Assembly (NCBI RefSeq): GCF_036924715.1
Contig: NZ_JAZHSB010000001.1
Coordinates: 248,001 to 312,000, forward strand
Source of the DNA: Bradyrhizobium sp. AZCC 1721
GTDB lineage: Bacteria; Pseudomonadota; Alphaproteobacteria; Rhizobiales; Xanthobacteraceae
Reading direction: 5' to 3'
DNA: 64,000 bases
Shown: one piece after another, positions 10,470 through 20,164 of the stretch
Layout of the letters: each line of letters starts with the position of its first letter
Position numbering within the stretch: the first letter of the stretch is position 1
Notes under the pieces: model-generated
Databases searched by the model: none
Seen by the model: the letters and a program-made list of their open reading frames with translations, nothing else
What the model was told of the DNA's origin: nothing
Made by a program: the position numbers and the translations under genes

Positions 10470-13400
10470 TCACGCCGAGATGATGGATGCCAGCTCGGCC
10501 TCCAGCGCGGAAGCGGAAATCTCCATCAATTCAGAGGTTTCGGTCCAAAGCAGCGCCGCCCGCACCGGGCGTTGGGAATAGAGCTTGCCGAGCACCGCCC
10601 GGTACAGCGCGAGCTGGCGGACATAGCCCCTCGGCGCCTCCGCAGGTTCGCCCGGCGGGGCGTGGTTGGTCTTGAAATCGACAATCAGGACCTCGCGCTC
10701 GGTCACCACGAGGCGGTCGATCTGCCCGGATACCAGCGCCGGCCGGCCGCCCGGCCGCTCCAGCCGCCCGACGATCGAGACTTCGGCACGGCTTCCGGGG
10801 GCGAAAGCGTGCGCAAACCGCGCATCGGCGATCAAGGCGAGCGTGCTTTCGGCCAGCACCTGCCGCTCCTCCGCGGTCCAGCCATCGGCATTGCGGGCCA
10901 GATAGGTCAGCGCGGCCTCGCGGCGGCGCTCGGCGGAGACATCGGGCAGCGACTGCAGAAGCCGGTGCACCAATGTGCCGCGCTGCAGGGCGCGGGCGCG
11001 CTTCGTGAGCGACTCCGCCGTACGTACCGGGCGGTTGTCGCTGTCAGCGGGGTCCGAAGGCCGCAACAGACTTTCCGGGGAAATTTCGGGCTGCGCCGGC
11101 GTCAGTAGCCAGGTGGGCAGCACGATCGGCGCCGCCGGGGACGACGCAGCAGGTGGAGCGGCCGAGGGTGCGGACTCCTCGGGCCGCGTATAGCGCTTTA
11201 CCCGGCCGATGGCGGTCTCGATCTCCTGAAGCTGCAAGGCGGAGCCGTCGAGCCCCTTGGCGATCAGATCGTACCACGACAGCGGCCGGACGCTCTTCAT
11301 GTTGCCGGGCAAGCAGCCGCCGACGATCAGGCGGTCCGCCGCACGCGTCATCGCGACATAGAGCAGGCGGCGGTATTCATCCTCGGTATCGTCGATCATC
11401 GCGGCACGGGCGGCGGCGACAGCCGGGGGGTCCTCCGCCTTGCGGCCGGCCCACACCACCACCACACCCGGCGCATGCGGATCGGCATTGCCCAGCGGCA
11501 GGTTGATGAGCTTCAGCCGCTGCGTATCCGAAGGCGACGTCGTGGTGTCCACCAGGAACACGACGGACGCTTCCAGGCCCTTGGCGCCGTGCACGGTCAT
11601 GACGCGGACCTCGTCGCGCGAGATCTCCATGTCGCGCTTCACTTCGAGATCGGCGGTGCGCAACCAGGCCATGAAACCCTGCAGCGAGGCCGGCGCCTTG
11701 CGTTCATAGCTCAGCGCCAGCTCCAGAAACTCATCCAGCGCGTCGTTCGCCTCGTGCCCAAGCCGCCGCAGGATTCGTGCGCGGCCGCCATCGCCGCCGA
11801 GCAGCCAGGCATAGAACGCAAACGGCGTTTCGCTGGCAAAGCGGCGCTCGCATTGTTCGAGCCGCCACAGTGCATCCCTCAGCCGGCCATCAGCCGCGGC
11901 GCGCGCGGTCAACGCGGTGCGCAACGATCCCTTGCGCTGCCAGGCGATCTTGAACAGGTCGTCATCGTCGAGCCCGAACAGAGGGCTCTTCAGCGCCACT
12001 GCCAGTGCCAGATCGTCCTGCGGCAGCAACAGCGCGTCGGCCAGGTTCATCAGGTCGATGATCGCGATGTGCTCGGTCAGCTTGAGGCGGTCGGCGCCGG
12101 CGACCGGGATACCGGCGTGCTTCAGCGCCTGGATCACGGCGTCAAACGCGTTGCCGCGCCGGCGCACCAAGACCAGCATGTCGCCATAGCGCAGCGGGCG
12201 GCGGTCGTTTTTGCTGCCGGTCATCGCACCGCTGCCGACCAGCGCCTTGATCTCGGCCTGGATGCGCCGGGCCAGCTTCACTTCGGGGCTGGTCGCGGAG
12301 ACGCCGTCGAACGGCGCGCGCCAACCCTCGATATCCTGCCGGTCATCGGCTTCCGCCAGCTCCCAGAGATCGATCTGGCCGGGACCGGCGTCGGCCAGCG
12401 CGTGATGGATCGGGTTGCCGATATCGACCGCATGAATGCTGCGATAGATATCCTGCTCGCGAAACACCCGGTCGACCGCGTGAAGGATCTCCGGTCCGGA
12501 GCGGAACGAGTAGGTGAAGGATACCGGATCGAACTTCAGTCCGGCGCCCTCGAATTTCCGTTGCAAGGCGCGGCGGCGCAGGTCGAATTCGCGCGGGGCC
12601 GCGCCCTGGAACGAAAAGATCGACTGCTTCTCGTCGCCGACCGCGAACACCGTTCGCACCACGCCGTCGCGCGCGCCGGCACCCGAAGTGAATTCGGAGA
12701 TGATGTGCGCGACGATGTCCCATTGCCGCGGGCTGGTGTCCTGTGCCTCGTCAATCAGCACATGGTCGACGCCGCGATCGAGCTTGTAATGCACCCAGCC
12801 CGAGGAGACGCGGTCGAGCATTTCCAGCGTCTTGTCGATCAGGTCGTCATAGTCGAGCAGGCCGCGCTCCTGCTTCTCGCGGCGATAGTTCGCCGCTGCA
12901 GCGGTTGCGATGTATAGCAGCGCCTCAGTGCGGTCGCGCGCCACAACCGCACGGCGGCGTTCGATCAGGGAAGCGAGGCGGCTGATTTCCAAATCGAACA
13001 ATCGACCAACCGCAGGATTCTTTTTGACAAAGCTGTTGGTGACGACCGTTGCTCTTGGCGTGCGTTCATCTGTGAGAAATAATCCGAGATACTCGTCAAC
13101 TTGGGCAGCTCCGGTAAACGCCAGCGCCTCTCGAAGCCGATCGGCCTGTTTCTGGTCGGCTTTACTGCTAGTATCCAGAACCAGGGCGATTTCCTGCCAT
13201 TGCGATCGCGGCAGGTTGGGTCCTTCAACGATCTCACGCTCGACATCTTCAATGCGATCATCGGGACCGACGCCGAGTGCTGCTGAAATCTGCGCTGCGG
13301 CCGCCTGCGCGCTGCCGGCGGCATCTGTCCAGGCCATGAAATGATCGCGGCTGAGACAGGCCTCGCGTACGACGTCCTTGAAGGTGACGTCGGCAGCGCT

Positions 13401-13967
13401 CGCCATCGCCGTCATCAGCGCGCGCCCGGTCGGGCTGTCGGGGTTGCGCGACGCCTCGAGGAAGACGGCGAGATTGGCCCGCTCCATCATCTCGTTCTGG
13501 TCGCGCTCGTCGAGCACGGCGAACCGCGCCGGCACATTGGCCTCGAACGGGAATTGCTGCAGCAGCCGCGTGCATAGCGCGTGGATGGTCTGCACCTTCA
13601 GCCCGCCCGGCGTCTCCAGCGCGCAGGCGAACAGTTTGCGCGCCGATTTGCGCAGGCGTGCGCTGGGATGGGGAATGCCGGCCTCGCGGATCGCCGCATC
13701 CAGCGCGTCGTCGTCGAGCGTCACCCAATGGCCCAGCGTGGTGAACACGCGCTCCGCCATGTTGGCGGCGGCGGCCTTGGTGAAGGTGATGCAGAGAATT
13801 TTCTCCGGCGCCACGCCGTCGAGCAAGAGCCGGATCACCCGCTGCACCAGCACATGCGTCTTCCCCGAGCCGGCGTTTGCCGAAACGAAGGCGGACGCGG
13901 CCGGATCGGACGCGCGCGCTTGCGTCGCACGAACGGCGTCGGGGATGATGCGCCGGGCCTTCACCAT
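10470..13967 (-). CDS. addA: Double-strand break repair helicase-nuclease AddA
   Basis: AddA is the UvrD-type helicase and nuclease subunit of AddAB, which resects double-strand breaks for RecA loading. The 1165-residue protein has Walker A NAGSGKT (31-37), the superfamily 1 motif DEAQDTSPRQWD, motif RRLLYVAMTRAADRL, and a C-terminal nuclease site GQIDRL...VDFKTN (about 1080-1101). The ATG at 13967 is preferred over an upstream one at 14000; it overlaps the end of addB by 7 nt, and a GTG at 13964 is also possible. addB-addA-trxA run in the same direction. Confidence 0.95.
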   Translation of the reverse strand: MVKARRIIPDAVRATQARASDPAASAFVSANAGSGKTHVLVQRVIRLLLDGVAPEKILCITFTKAAAANMAERVFTTLGHWVTLDDDALDAAIREAGIPHPSARLRKSARKLFACALETPGGLKVQTIHALCTRLLQQFPFEANVPARFAVLDERDQNEMMERANLAVFLEASRNPDSPTGRALMTAMASAADVTFKDVVREACLSRDHFMAWTDAAGSAQAAAAQISAALGVGPDDRIEDVEREIVEGPNLPRSQWQEIALVLDTSSKADQKQADRLREALAFTGAAQVDEYLGLFLTDERTPRATVVTNSFVKKNPAVGRLFDLEISRLASLIERRRAVVARDRTEALLYIATAAAANYRREKQERGLLDYDDLIDKTLEMLDRVSSGWVHYKLDRGVDHVLIDEAQDTSPRQWDIVAHIISEFTSGAGARDGVVRTVFAVGDEKQSIFSFQGAAPREFDLRRRALQRKFEGAGLKFDPVSFTYSFRSGPEILHAVDRVFREQDIYRSIHAVDIGNPIHHALADAGPGQIDLWELAEADDRQDIEGWRAPFDGVSATSPEVKLARRIQAEIKALVGSGAMTGSKNDRRPLRYGDMLVLVRRRGNAFDAVIQALKHAGIPVAGADRLKLTEHIAIIDLMNLADALLLPQDDLALAVALKSPLFGLDDDDLFKIAWQRKGSLRTALTARAAADGRLRDALWRLEQCERRFASETPFAFYAWLLGGDGGRARILRRLGHEANDALDEFLELALSYERKAPASLQGFMAWLRTADLEVKRDMEISRDEVRVMTVHGAKGLEASVVFLVDTTTSPSDTQRLKLINLPLGNADPHAPGVVVVWAGRKAEDPPAVAAARAAMIDDTEDEYRRLLYVAMTRAADRLIVGGCLPGNMKSVRPLSWYDLIAKGLDGSALQLQEIETAIGRVKRYTRPEESAPSAAPPAASSPAAPIVLPTWLLTPAQPEISPESLLRPSDPADSDNRPVRTAESLTKRARALQRGTLVHRLLQSLPDVSAERRREAALTYLARNADGWTAEERQVLAESTLALIADARFAHAFAPGSRAEVSIVGRLERPGGRPALVSGQIDRLVVTEREVLIVDFKTNHAPPGEPAEAPRGYVRQLALYRAVLGKLYSQRPVRAALLWTETSELMEISASALEAELASIISA

Positions 13968-16900
13968 TCCTCGATCCCCAGCCCGCCGGCCGCCGACCAT
14001 TCCTTGATCCGGGCGAGGTCGTCATAGGCGCCGTAGCGGTTCGACCACATCGACAGGTTCAGAGAGGTATAGGCGGTTTCCACGTTCTCGAATTTGCGGA
14101 TCAATGCTTCAAGCTGTTCGCGCGCGTAATCGGCCGCTTCGTCCGGCCGCTGCGGCGTGTCGTTGTTCCTGATTTTCAGTTCCAGCGAGCGCTGCTCGCC
14201 GGGCGGATTGTTGCCGCTAAGCCTGACATAGACGAGTTCGCCGACAGATGAGCCGGCGTGGATATTCTCAAACCCGCCCTCACGCAGGATCGCGGCCTCC
14301 AGCGTCAGTTGCGGCGACAGGCCCATCCGCACCTGCTTGCCGGTCGGCGGCTGTCCGGTCTTATAATCGAGGATCGCAAAGCTGCCGTCATGGCGCTGCT
14401 CGATCCGGTCGGCGCGCGCGGACAGCGTGAAGATGCGCTCGCTATCGAGCGGAATCTTGATCTCGCCCTTGATCTCGGCGGCAATCTTCTCGATGTCGTC
14501 GCGCCGCGCCTTTTCCCACTCCGCAAACCAGGCGGCGATGCGCTGAAACCGCGGCCACCACAGGGCGCGTGCCTCGGGCCGCTCCATCAGCGGGGCGAAA
14601 TATTTCTCGCCGATGCCGCGCAGCGCCTGCGCGGGCTCTGGCGGAAGGACGTCGGCGAATTCTTGCGTGAATTCGCCGAGCGCGTCATGGATCGCCGAGC
14701 CGCGGTCGGCCGCCGACAATGGCATGTCGACGGGATCGAGCGGATCGAGGCGCAAAATATGCTTTGCGTAGATCGTATAGGGATCGCGCAGCCAGTCCTC
14801 GATCGCCGTGACCGACAGCTTGAGCGGCCGCGTCTCGACCGGCGGCTTCGGCGCGGGCTGCTCGATCGGCTTGACCTCGTCGGGCTGATCCAGTTCGGCG
14901 GCGAAGCGGACGTAATTTTCTCCGGCACGTTTGGCTTCCTCCCAGCGCGGTTCGCCGGCCACCGCCTCCAATCGGTGCACGAAGCGCGAGGCGACCGCCG
15001 GCGCGCCGCCGACTTTGGCCGAATGGGTGAGAATCACATCTGGCGTGCCCAGCAATTGCGCGAAATCGTGCGCGGAGAGGCCGATGCGCCGCTCCGGCAG
15101 GTCGAGGCCGAGTTCATGACGCATCGGCCGGCTCAGCCACGGATCGACCCGCGGCGCCGGCGGCCACACGCCTTCGACCAGCCCGCCAAGGATGACGCGG
15201 TCGGATTCGGTCAGCCGCGCTTCGAGTTGGCCGTAGATCTGGAGCTGCGCATTGGCGGATTCCGGCCGCCGCACCATGCGGTCGGCATAGGCGGTCTGGA
15301 ACACGTCGGGGTAATCGCCGAGCTGAACCATCAGGCCGCTCGGCTTTTGCTCGGCCAGCAGGTCGTCGAACGCCGCTGACAATGCCGAGCCCTGCGCCTC
15401 CTCGAAGACGACCGCAATTCCGTTTCGATCCGAGGACAGCGCGATCAGCGTTTCACGATGGCGCAGCGCCAGTTCGGCGAAATCGTACGGCTTTGATGAG
15501 CCCAAGATTTCCAGCGGCGACAGCGCCTTCTGCAACGCCGCGATCAGCGCCTGGGCCTGATCGAGTTCGTCATCCCTTAGTTTCGCGCGTGGCTCCGAGG
15601 CGTGAAGCGAGGAAGCTTCCTTGCGCCGGAGTTTTCCGAGCTCGACGCAGAAGCGATCGAAGTCGCGTGCCAAGCCCGCCGTTCCTGCCTGCGGCCGGGT
15701 GCCGCGCAGCAGCGCCAGTTCGAGGGTCTCGATGGCGTGCTTGAACGCGCCGAATGCACCACCAAGCCGAAACAGCGGATGTTTCAGTAGCGCGAGCAGC
15801 GTCGGGGGCTCCAGCTCCTGGGCGGCGGCTTCTGCGGCGAGGCGGGCAAAAATACCGCTTGGCGTGTCCATCAGCGCGTCGCCACCGGAATCATCAAATT
15901 CGAGATTCCAGCGCCTCAGCGCCGCCATCACCCGCCGTGCCAGCGCGCGATCCGGCGTCACCAGCGCGGCGGATTTACCGAGGTGCCGCGCCTCGCGCAT
16001 CGCCACCGCGATCGCCAGCGCTTCCATCTCCGAGTTGGGTGCTTCGACGACGGCGAGATTTGCCATGCCGGCAGCGATCCTGGCAGACACTTCCGCCTGC
16101 GCCAGCCGGTCATGCCATTGCTCGGTCGCCGTCGACGGGCGCATCGTCTCCGATACCAGTACCTCGCGCCCCCGCTGCGCTGGCGTACCCAGGGTTTCGA
16201 CGTCGCTTCGCTTGATGCCGAAGCGATCCAGCAATCCATGCATCGCGAATTGCGGGTGGTTCGAGGAGGGCTGCGTGGTGAATTTGCCCTGCGCGTCCCT
16301 GACGCCGCCAATCGTCTGCCAGGCTTCCTCGTCGAGATCGGTATCGAGCCCCGGCAGCACCACCGCGCCCTGCTTCAGATGGGCTACGGCAGTGAGGAAT
16401 TTCGCGGTTGCCGGCATTGAGCCGGTCGAACCTGCCGCCACCACCGGTCCCTCATGATGTGCGGTCAGGCGCGCGGCTTCCGCCTCAATCAGGCGGTCGC
16501 GCCGTTCCGCAGGTTCGATCCGGCCGATTTCCTTTAAGTGTTCCGGCCATGCCTTGCGCGCGATGCGCAGGAATTCCAGCGAGTGCTGCCAATATTTGTC
16601 GAACTGGTCGGGTACCAATTTGTCGAGTGCCTTCCAGGCGACGCCGCGCGTCACCATGTCGTCCATCAACCGCGCCAGATCGCCGGCCAGCGCTAGCGTC
16701 GAGGCCGGGCCGCCGACCACGAGCGGCGCCGACACCGGGCTTTTTGCCCATGCCGCAACCAGATGCGCCAGCGTCAGGCGGCGCTCCAGTTCGCCAAGTT
16801 TTGGCGGAACGTCGAGCGGCGCGACGCCGCTGAATTGTTCGGAACCTTCCGCAAACGCCAGCTCGTCCTCGTCGATGTCGCCGAGCGCTACGATGCGCGG

Positions 16901-17107
16901 CAGGATCGCAGCATCGGTCTTCAGCTCATCAAGAAATATCTCCCGCGCCAGCCGCCCGGCGCGCCGGGTCGGCAGATAGAGCGTCGCCGTTGCGAGATTC
17001 AGCGGATCCTTTCGCGCCTCGAATCCCTCGACCAGCCGGCCGTCGACCAGTGCCGCGATGACGGTGCGCAGGAACGGTGCGGAGACGGGAACGCTGAAAA
17101 CGCGCAT
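13961..17107 (-). CDS. addB: Double-strand break repair protein AddB (alphaproteobacterial type)
   Basis: AddB is the partner subunit of AddA and supplies the second nuclease and the Chi-recognition scaffold in the complex. The 1048-residue protein has the N-terminal MRVFSVPVSAPFL, the inactive-helicase fold seen in AddB, and a C-terminal PD-(D/E)xK nuclease motif FAILDYKTGQPP near residue 940. Its TGA overlaps the addA start. Identification rests on the addA neighbour, the length and the C-terminal nuclease; the middle of the protein is weakly conserved. Confidence 0.92.
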   Translation of the reverse strand: MRVFSVPVSAPFLRTVIAALVDGRLVEGFEARKDPLNLATATLYLPTRRAGRLAREIFLDELKTDAAILPRIVALGDIDEDELAFAEGSEQFSGVAPLDVPPKLGELERRLTLAHLVAAWAKSPVSAPLVVGGPASTLALAGDLARLMDDMVTRGVAWKALDKLVPDQFDKYWQHSLEFLRIARKAWPEHLKEIGRIEPAERRDRLIEAEAARLTAHHEGPVVAAGSTGSMPATAKFLTAVAHLKQGAVVLPGLDTDLDEEAWQTIGGVRDAQGKFTTQPSSNHPQFAMHGLLDRFGIKRSDVETLGTPAQRGREVLVSETMRPSTATEQWHDRLAQAEVSARIAAGMANLAVVEAPNSEMEALAIAVAMREARHLGKSAALVTPDRALARRVMAALRRWNLEFDDSGGDALMDTPSGIFARLAAEAAAQELEPPTLLALLKHPLFRLGGAFGAFKHAIETLELALLRGTRPQAGTAGLARDFDRFCVELGKLRRKEASSLHASEPRAKLRDDELDQAQALIAALQKALSPLEILGSSKPYDFAELALRHRETLIALSSDRNGIAVVFEEAQGSALSAAFDDLLAEQKPSGLMVQLGDYPDVFQTAYADRMVRRPESANAQLQIYGQLEARLTESDRVILGGLVEGVWPPAPRVDPWLSRPMRHELGLDLPERRIGLSAHDFAQLLGTPDVILTHSAKVGGAPAVASRFVHRLEAVAGEPRWEEAKRAGENYVRFAAELDQPDEVKPIEQPAPKPPVETRPLKLSVTAIEDWLRDPYTIYAKHILRLDPLDPVDMPLSAADRGSAIHDALGEFTQEFADVLPPEPAQALRGIGEKYFAPLMERPEARALWWPRFQRIAAWFAEWEKARRDDIEKIAAEIKGEIKIPLDSERIFTLSARADRIEQRHDGSFAILDYKTGQPPTGKQVRMGLSPQLTLEAAILREGGFENIHAGSSVGELVYVRLSGNNPPGEQRSLELKIRNNDTPQRPDEAADYAREQLEALIRKFENVETAYTSLNLSMWSNRYGAYDDLARIKEWSAAGGLGIEEW

Positions 17108-17279
17108 GGGCTTCCTGATTCGAGGTCAGACGCCAATATAGGGAGCGAGGAGGGAGAGGTCATGCGGGTCAGGCCGGCGTCCCCGCTACTCACTGCCAAA
17201 GCAGTCACCATTCTACTTTGCATGGGGTTGTTTTCGCGGTTTTTTGTCTGAGCCCTGCGGGCGGACCGCCGAAGAGCGC

Positions 17280-17360
17280 GTAGGGTGGGCAAAGCGAAGC
17301 GTGCCCACCATCTTCGATCGTGGATTTCGGTGCGAATGGTGGGCACGCTGCGCCCACCCC
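17280..17360. repeat. Four-arm inverted repeat (GGGTGGGC family)
   Basis: The outer arms GGGTGGGC (17283-17290) and GCCCACCC (17352-17359) enclose the perfect inner arms GTGCCCACCAT (17301-17311) and ATGGTGGGCAC (17336-17346). It could fold into a long double hairpin. It fills part of the gap between addB and the murU-like gene. Similar GGGCACGC...GCCCACCC elements are, from memory, widespread in proteobacterial intergenic DNA. Confidence 0.7.
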
Positions 17361-17379
17361 ACGAATCTGTGGGCGATAG

Positions 17380-18102
17380 CTACGCCACGCTCTCCAGAAA
17401 CGCCTCTTCCGCCGCTTGCACTGCGTCGGGGGTTCCGACGTGCATCCAGACGCCGTCGAGCCTCAGGCCAAACAGCCGCTCCTGCTCGTTGGCGCGGTCG
17501 AACATCTTGGTCAGCGAGAACTCGCCGATGGGTGCGTCGGCAAACAGCGCGGGCGACATGATCGCGGCCCCCGCATAGACGAACGGCACCACCTGGTGTT
17601 CGCGCCGCTTGCGCAGCGCGCCATCCGGCAGCATGGCGTAGTCGCCACGGCCGGCATAGCCGATGCTGCTCGTGGTCGGCGCCATCAAGAGCAGGATGTC
17701 CATGCGATCGGGATCGAAGGTTTCGGCAAGCCGCGTCAGATTGGGCCGCACGCCGTCGATCCACATCGTATCGGCGTTGACGTGGAAGAACGGCTCCTTG
17801 CCGAGCAGCGGCAGCGCCTTCACCACCGCGCCACCGGTGCCGAGCACCTGGTCGCGTTCGTCGGAAATGATGATGCGGGGCCGGCTACGGTTCGCCGTGT
17901 GCTGGATGATCTGGTCCGGCAGGTAATGCACGTTGACCACGGCCTCGCTGACGCCGGCGCCGGCGAGCTTGTCGAGCACGTGATCGAGCAACGGCTGGCC
18001 GGCCACACTCACCAGCGGCTTCGGCATATGGTCGGTCAGTGGGCGCATGCGCAAACCGAGACCGGCGGCAAGGACCATGGCTTTGGTGGGCGTAACGGAC
18101 AT
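17380..18102 (-). CDS. murU: MurU-like N-acetylmuramate-1-phosphate uridylyltransferase
   Basis: This is a 240-residue nucleotidyltransferase with the signature AMVLAAGLGLRMRPLT and MPKPLV (residues 8-31), the sugar-nucleotide acceptor loop DERDQVLGTGG, and the metal-binding NADTMW. In Pseudomonas, MurU with AmgK forms UDP-MurNAc from recycled MurNAc, bypassing de novo synthesis. An AmgK-like kinase is two genes upstream here, which supports this role over a generic glucose-1-phosphate enzyme. ATG at 18102 was chosen because MSVTPTKAMVLAAG has normal spacing to the motif; the frame is open to 18195. Confidence 0.82.
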   Translation of the reverse strand: MSVTPTKAMVLAAGLGLRMRPLTDHMPKPLVSVAGQPLLDHVLDKLAGAGVSEAVVNVHYLPDQIIQHTANRSRPRIIISDERDQVLGTGGAVVKALPLLGKEPFFHVNADTMWIDGVRPNLTRLAETFDPDRMDILLLMAPTTSSIGYAGRGDYAMLPDGALRKRREHQVVPFVYAGAAIMSPALFADAPIGEFSLTKMFDRANEQERLFGLRLDGVWMHVGTPDAVQAAEEAFLESVA

Positions 18103-18231
18103 TTTTGGAGTTTCTCGAACCATCAAATTGCGCCGCGGATCATACCACGGCGCTTCGCATGAACCCAGCCAACCATGAGGCCTTAGTGGGCGCACATGAC
18201 GGCCGTACGACGGCGCCGGCGCTTGCCAACT

Positions 18232-18555
18232 TCAGGCGTCAGCGTCCTCGGCCCCGCGCTTGGCCATTTTCTTTTTCTTGTCGCCCTGCTTCAGGAAATT
18301 GACGCCGATCTGGTCGCCATTGACCCAGGCCAGCTCGCAGCGCCGATAGGCCAATCCCGTCGACGACAATAGCAGGAAGAATTCCTTCAGATGCAGGCCC
18401 TCGACCGAGCCTTCGACCGTCAGCTTGGCGCCGGTCTCGGAGACGTCTTCCATCACGCAATCACGCCGCCAGGTGCCGTCGATTCCCATCATGTGCGCCG
18501 CAAAGCCGCGCTCGAACACGACTCGATCTCCCTTGCGCCGTTCCGCCGCCGCCAT
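18232..18555 (-). CDS. PilZ domain protein
   Basis: A 107-residue single-domain PilZ protein. The c-di-GMP-binding signature is recognisable as RRKGDR near the N-terminus and DVSETGAKL (residues 37-45), equivalent to RxxxR and (D/N)xSxxG. The C-terminus is Lys-rich. It lies between the TsaE-AmgK gene and murU on the same strand. Whether it binds c-di-GMP and what it controls are unknown; the location hints at a link between c-di-GMP and cell-wall metabolism. Confidence 0.85.
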   Translation of the reverse strand: MAAAERRKGDRVVFERGFAAHMMGIDGTWRRDCVMEDVSETGAKLTVEGSVEGLHLKEFFLLLSSTGLAYRRCELAWVNGDQIGVNFLKQGDKKKKMAKRGAEDADA

Positions 18556-18643
18556 GGCCGTCCTTCCGCTTCAAAAGATGCTGGCCACGCCTGCGCAGCG
18601 TGCCGGTTCCAGATTAAATGCGGGGTGGCTAACAGGAGGTAAA

Positions 18644-20164
18644 TCAGGACAGCGGCGGCGGCACGTTGGCGGCATACCATTCGCGAAACGCCGCCAGCGC
18701 GGGGTGCGCCAGCGAGCGGTTCAGGTAGGTCCAGATCCGGGGCTGGTGGCGCAGATATTGCGGCTTGCCGTCGCGCCCGTTGAGCCGGGCGAAGGTACCG
18801 AGCAGGCGCGTATTACGCTGCGCCGACATGATGGCGTAGAGCTCGGCAAAGCTGGCCGGATCGAATTGGCCATCTGCCGCGCGGCGCGCCTTGATGTAGC
18901 GGGTCAAAAGCGACAACTCGAGTGGTTCGGGGACGTCGATCCGCGCGTCCTGCAGCAGGGAAACCAGATCGTAGGCGGCCGGGCCCAATGCGGCGTCCTG
19001 GAAGTCGATGATGCCGACACGTAAAATCCCGGTGCGATCGTCGAGCCAGATGATGTTGGGCGAATGAAAATCACGCAGCACCCAGGTTCGCGGTGCAGCC
19101 GCCGGCTTTTCCAACAGCGTTCGCCACATCGCGATGAATTCGTCGCGTTGTTGCGAACTGACTGCAGCGCCGCGAACCGGCAGATACCATTCGAGCATCA
19201 GCCCGATCTCGACCAGCCATGCATCGATATCGTAGACCGGAATTTCGTAAGAGCCCTGCGGCCCAAGCGGCGCCGTTTCGGGCAGGGTTTCGCGGTGTAA
19301 CGCCGCGAGCATGTCGGTTGCCGCCTCATAGCGCTCGGCGATCGGCCGCGGCGGATCGCCTTCGACGATGCCGGCGCTGCCGAAATCCTCGGTGATCAGA
19401 AAACCGGAATCGAGATCGGCGTGGCGGATCGCGGGCGCCGAGAAGCCGTGTGCACGCAGGCCATTGTCGATGGCGACGAACGGCTTGACATCCTCGGCGA
19501 GATGAACGGCCGCGCTGTAGGATTTTCCGCCATAGATCGCCGGTCCATCCGGACGGCGCGGCGAATTCATCAGGATGGATGTGCCATCGTCGCCGATCAG
19601 ACGCGCATAGGAGCGCGTCGAGGCGTCGCCGGGCATGCGCTCGCGCGCTGCATCCAGAAAGCCTGCCTCAGTGAGAAATTTGCGCAAGCTGCTTAGTCGC
19701 GCCACCTGCGCCGCCGCCTTGCCATAGCCGGTGATTTCGGCGGCCCGTGCGCTCGATCCGAGCGCGGGACGATGGCTGAAGGCGATGTCAATGCGATCTT
19801 CGGGCAGTGCGTCGGGTGCGCGCTCCGGCCACTCGATCAGCGCCAGCGTGCCCTCCGGCAGTGGCGACAAGCCGATTTCCTCCAGCTCGCTCGAATCGTT
19901 GATGCGGTAGAGATCGGCGTGGACAATCGGAAATGGCAGCTCGTAGCTCTGCGCCAGCGTGAAAGTCGGGCTCGGCACTTCGAGCGCGGGATCGTCGGCG
20001 AGATAACGGATCATGGCGCGCGCCGCCGCGGTCTTTCCCGCGCCGAGATCGCCCGACAGCGTAATGACGTCGCCGGGGCCGACCAGCAGCGCGAGGTCGG
20101 CCATCAGATGCGCCGTTGCCGCCTCGTACGCCAACGCCACTGTAAATGTCGCGGGCGCGGTCAT
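18644..20164 (-). CDS. tsaE: Fusion of TsaE (t6A ATPase) and AmgK-like sugar kinase
   Basis: The 506-residue protein joins two enzymes. Residues 1-150 are TsaE, the ATPase of the TsaBDE complex that makes threonylcarbamoyladenosine in tRNA, with Walker A SGDLGAGKT (Lys44) and PSPTFTLAQSYE. Residues about 165-506 are an aminoglycoside-phosphotransferase fold resembling AmgK, the anomeric MurNAc/GlcNAc kinase. It has the catalytic motif VLRDFHSPN (Asp365, His367) and the metal site IIDFQDAALGP. Its ATG overlaps the stop of the DivL-like kinase by 4 nt. With murU downstream, a peptidoglycan recycling route is likely. Both halves look intact. Confidence 0.9.
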   Translation of the reverse strand: MTAPATFTVALAYEAATAHLMADLALLVGPGDVITLSGDLGAGKTAAARAMIRYLADDPALEVPSPTFTLAQSYELPFPIVHADLYRINDSSELEEIGLSPLPEGTLALIEWPERAPDALPEDRIDIAFSHRPALGSSARAAEITGYGKAAAQVARLSSLRKFLTEAGFLDAARERMPGDASTRSYARLIGDDGTSILMNSPRRPDGPAIYGGKSYSAAVHLAEDVKPFVAIDNGLRAHGFSAPAIRHADLDSGFLITEDFGSAGIVEGDPPRPIAERYEAATDMLAALHRETLPETAPLGPQGSYEIPVYDIDAWLVEIGLMLEWYLPVRGAAVSSQQRDEFIAMWRTLLEKPAAAPRTWVLRDFHSPNIIWLDDRTGILRVGIIDFQDAALGPAAYDLVSLLQDARIDVPEPLELSLLTRYIKARRAADGQFDPASFAELYAIMSAQRNTRLLGTFARLNGRDGKPQYLRHQPRIWTYLNRSLAHPALAAFREWYAANVPPPLS

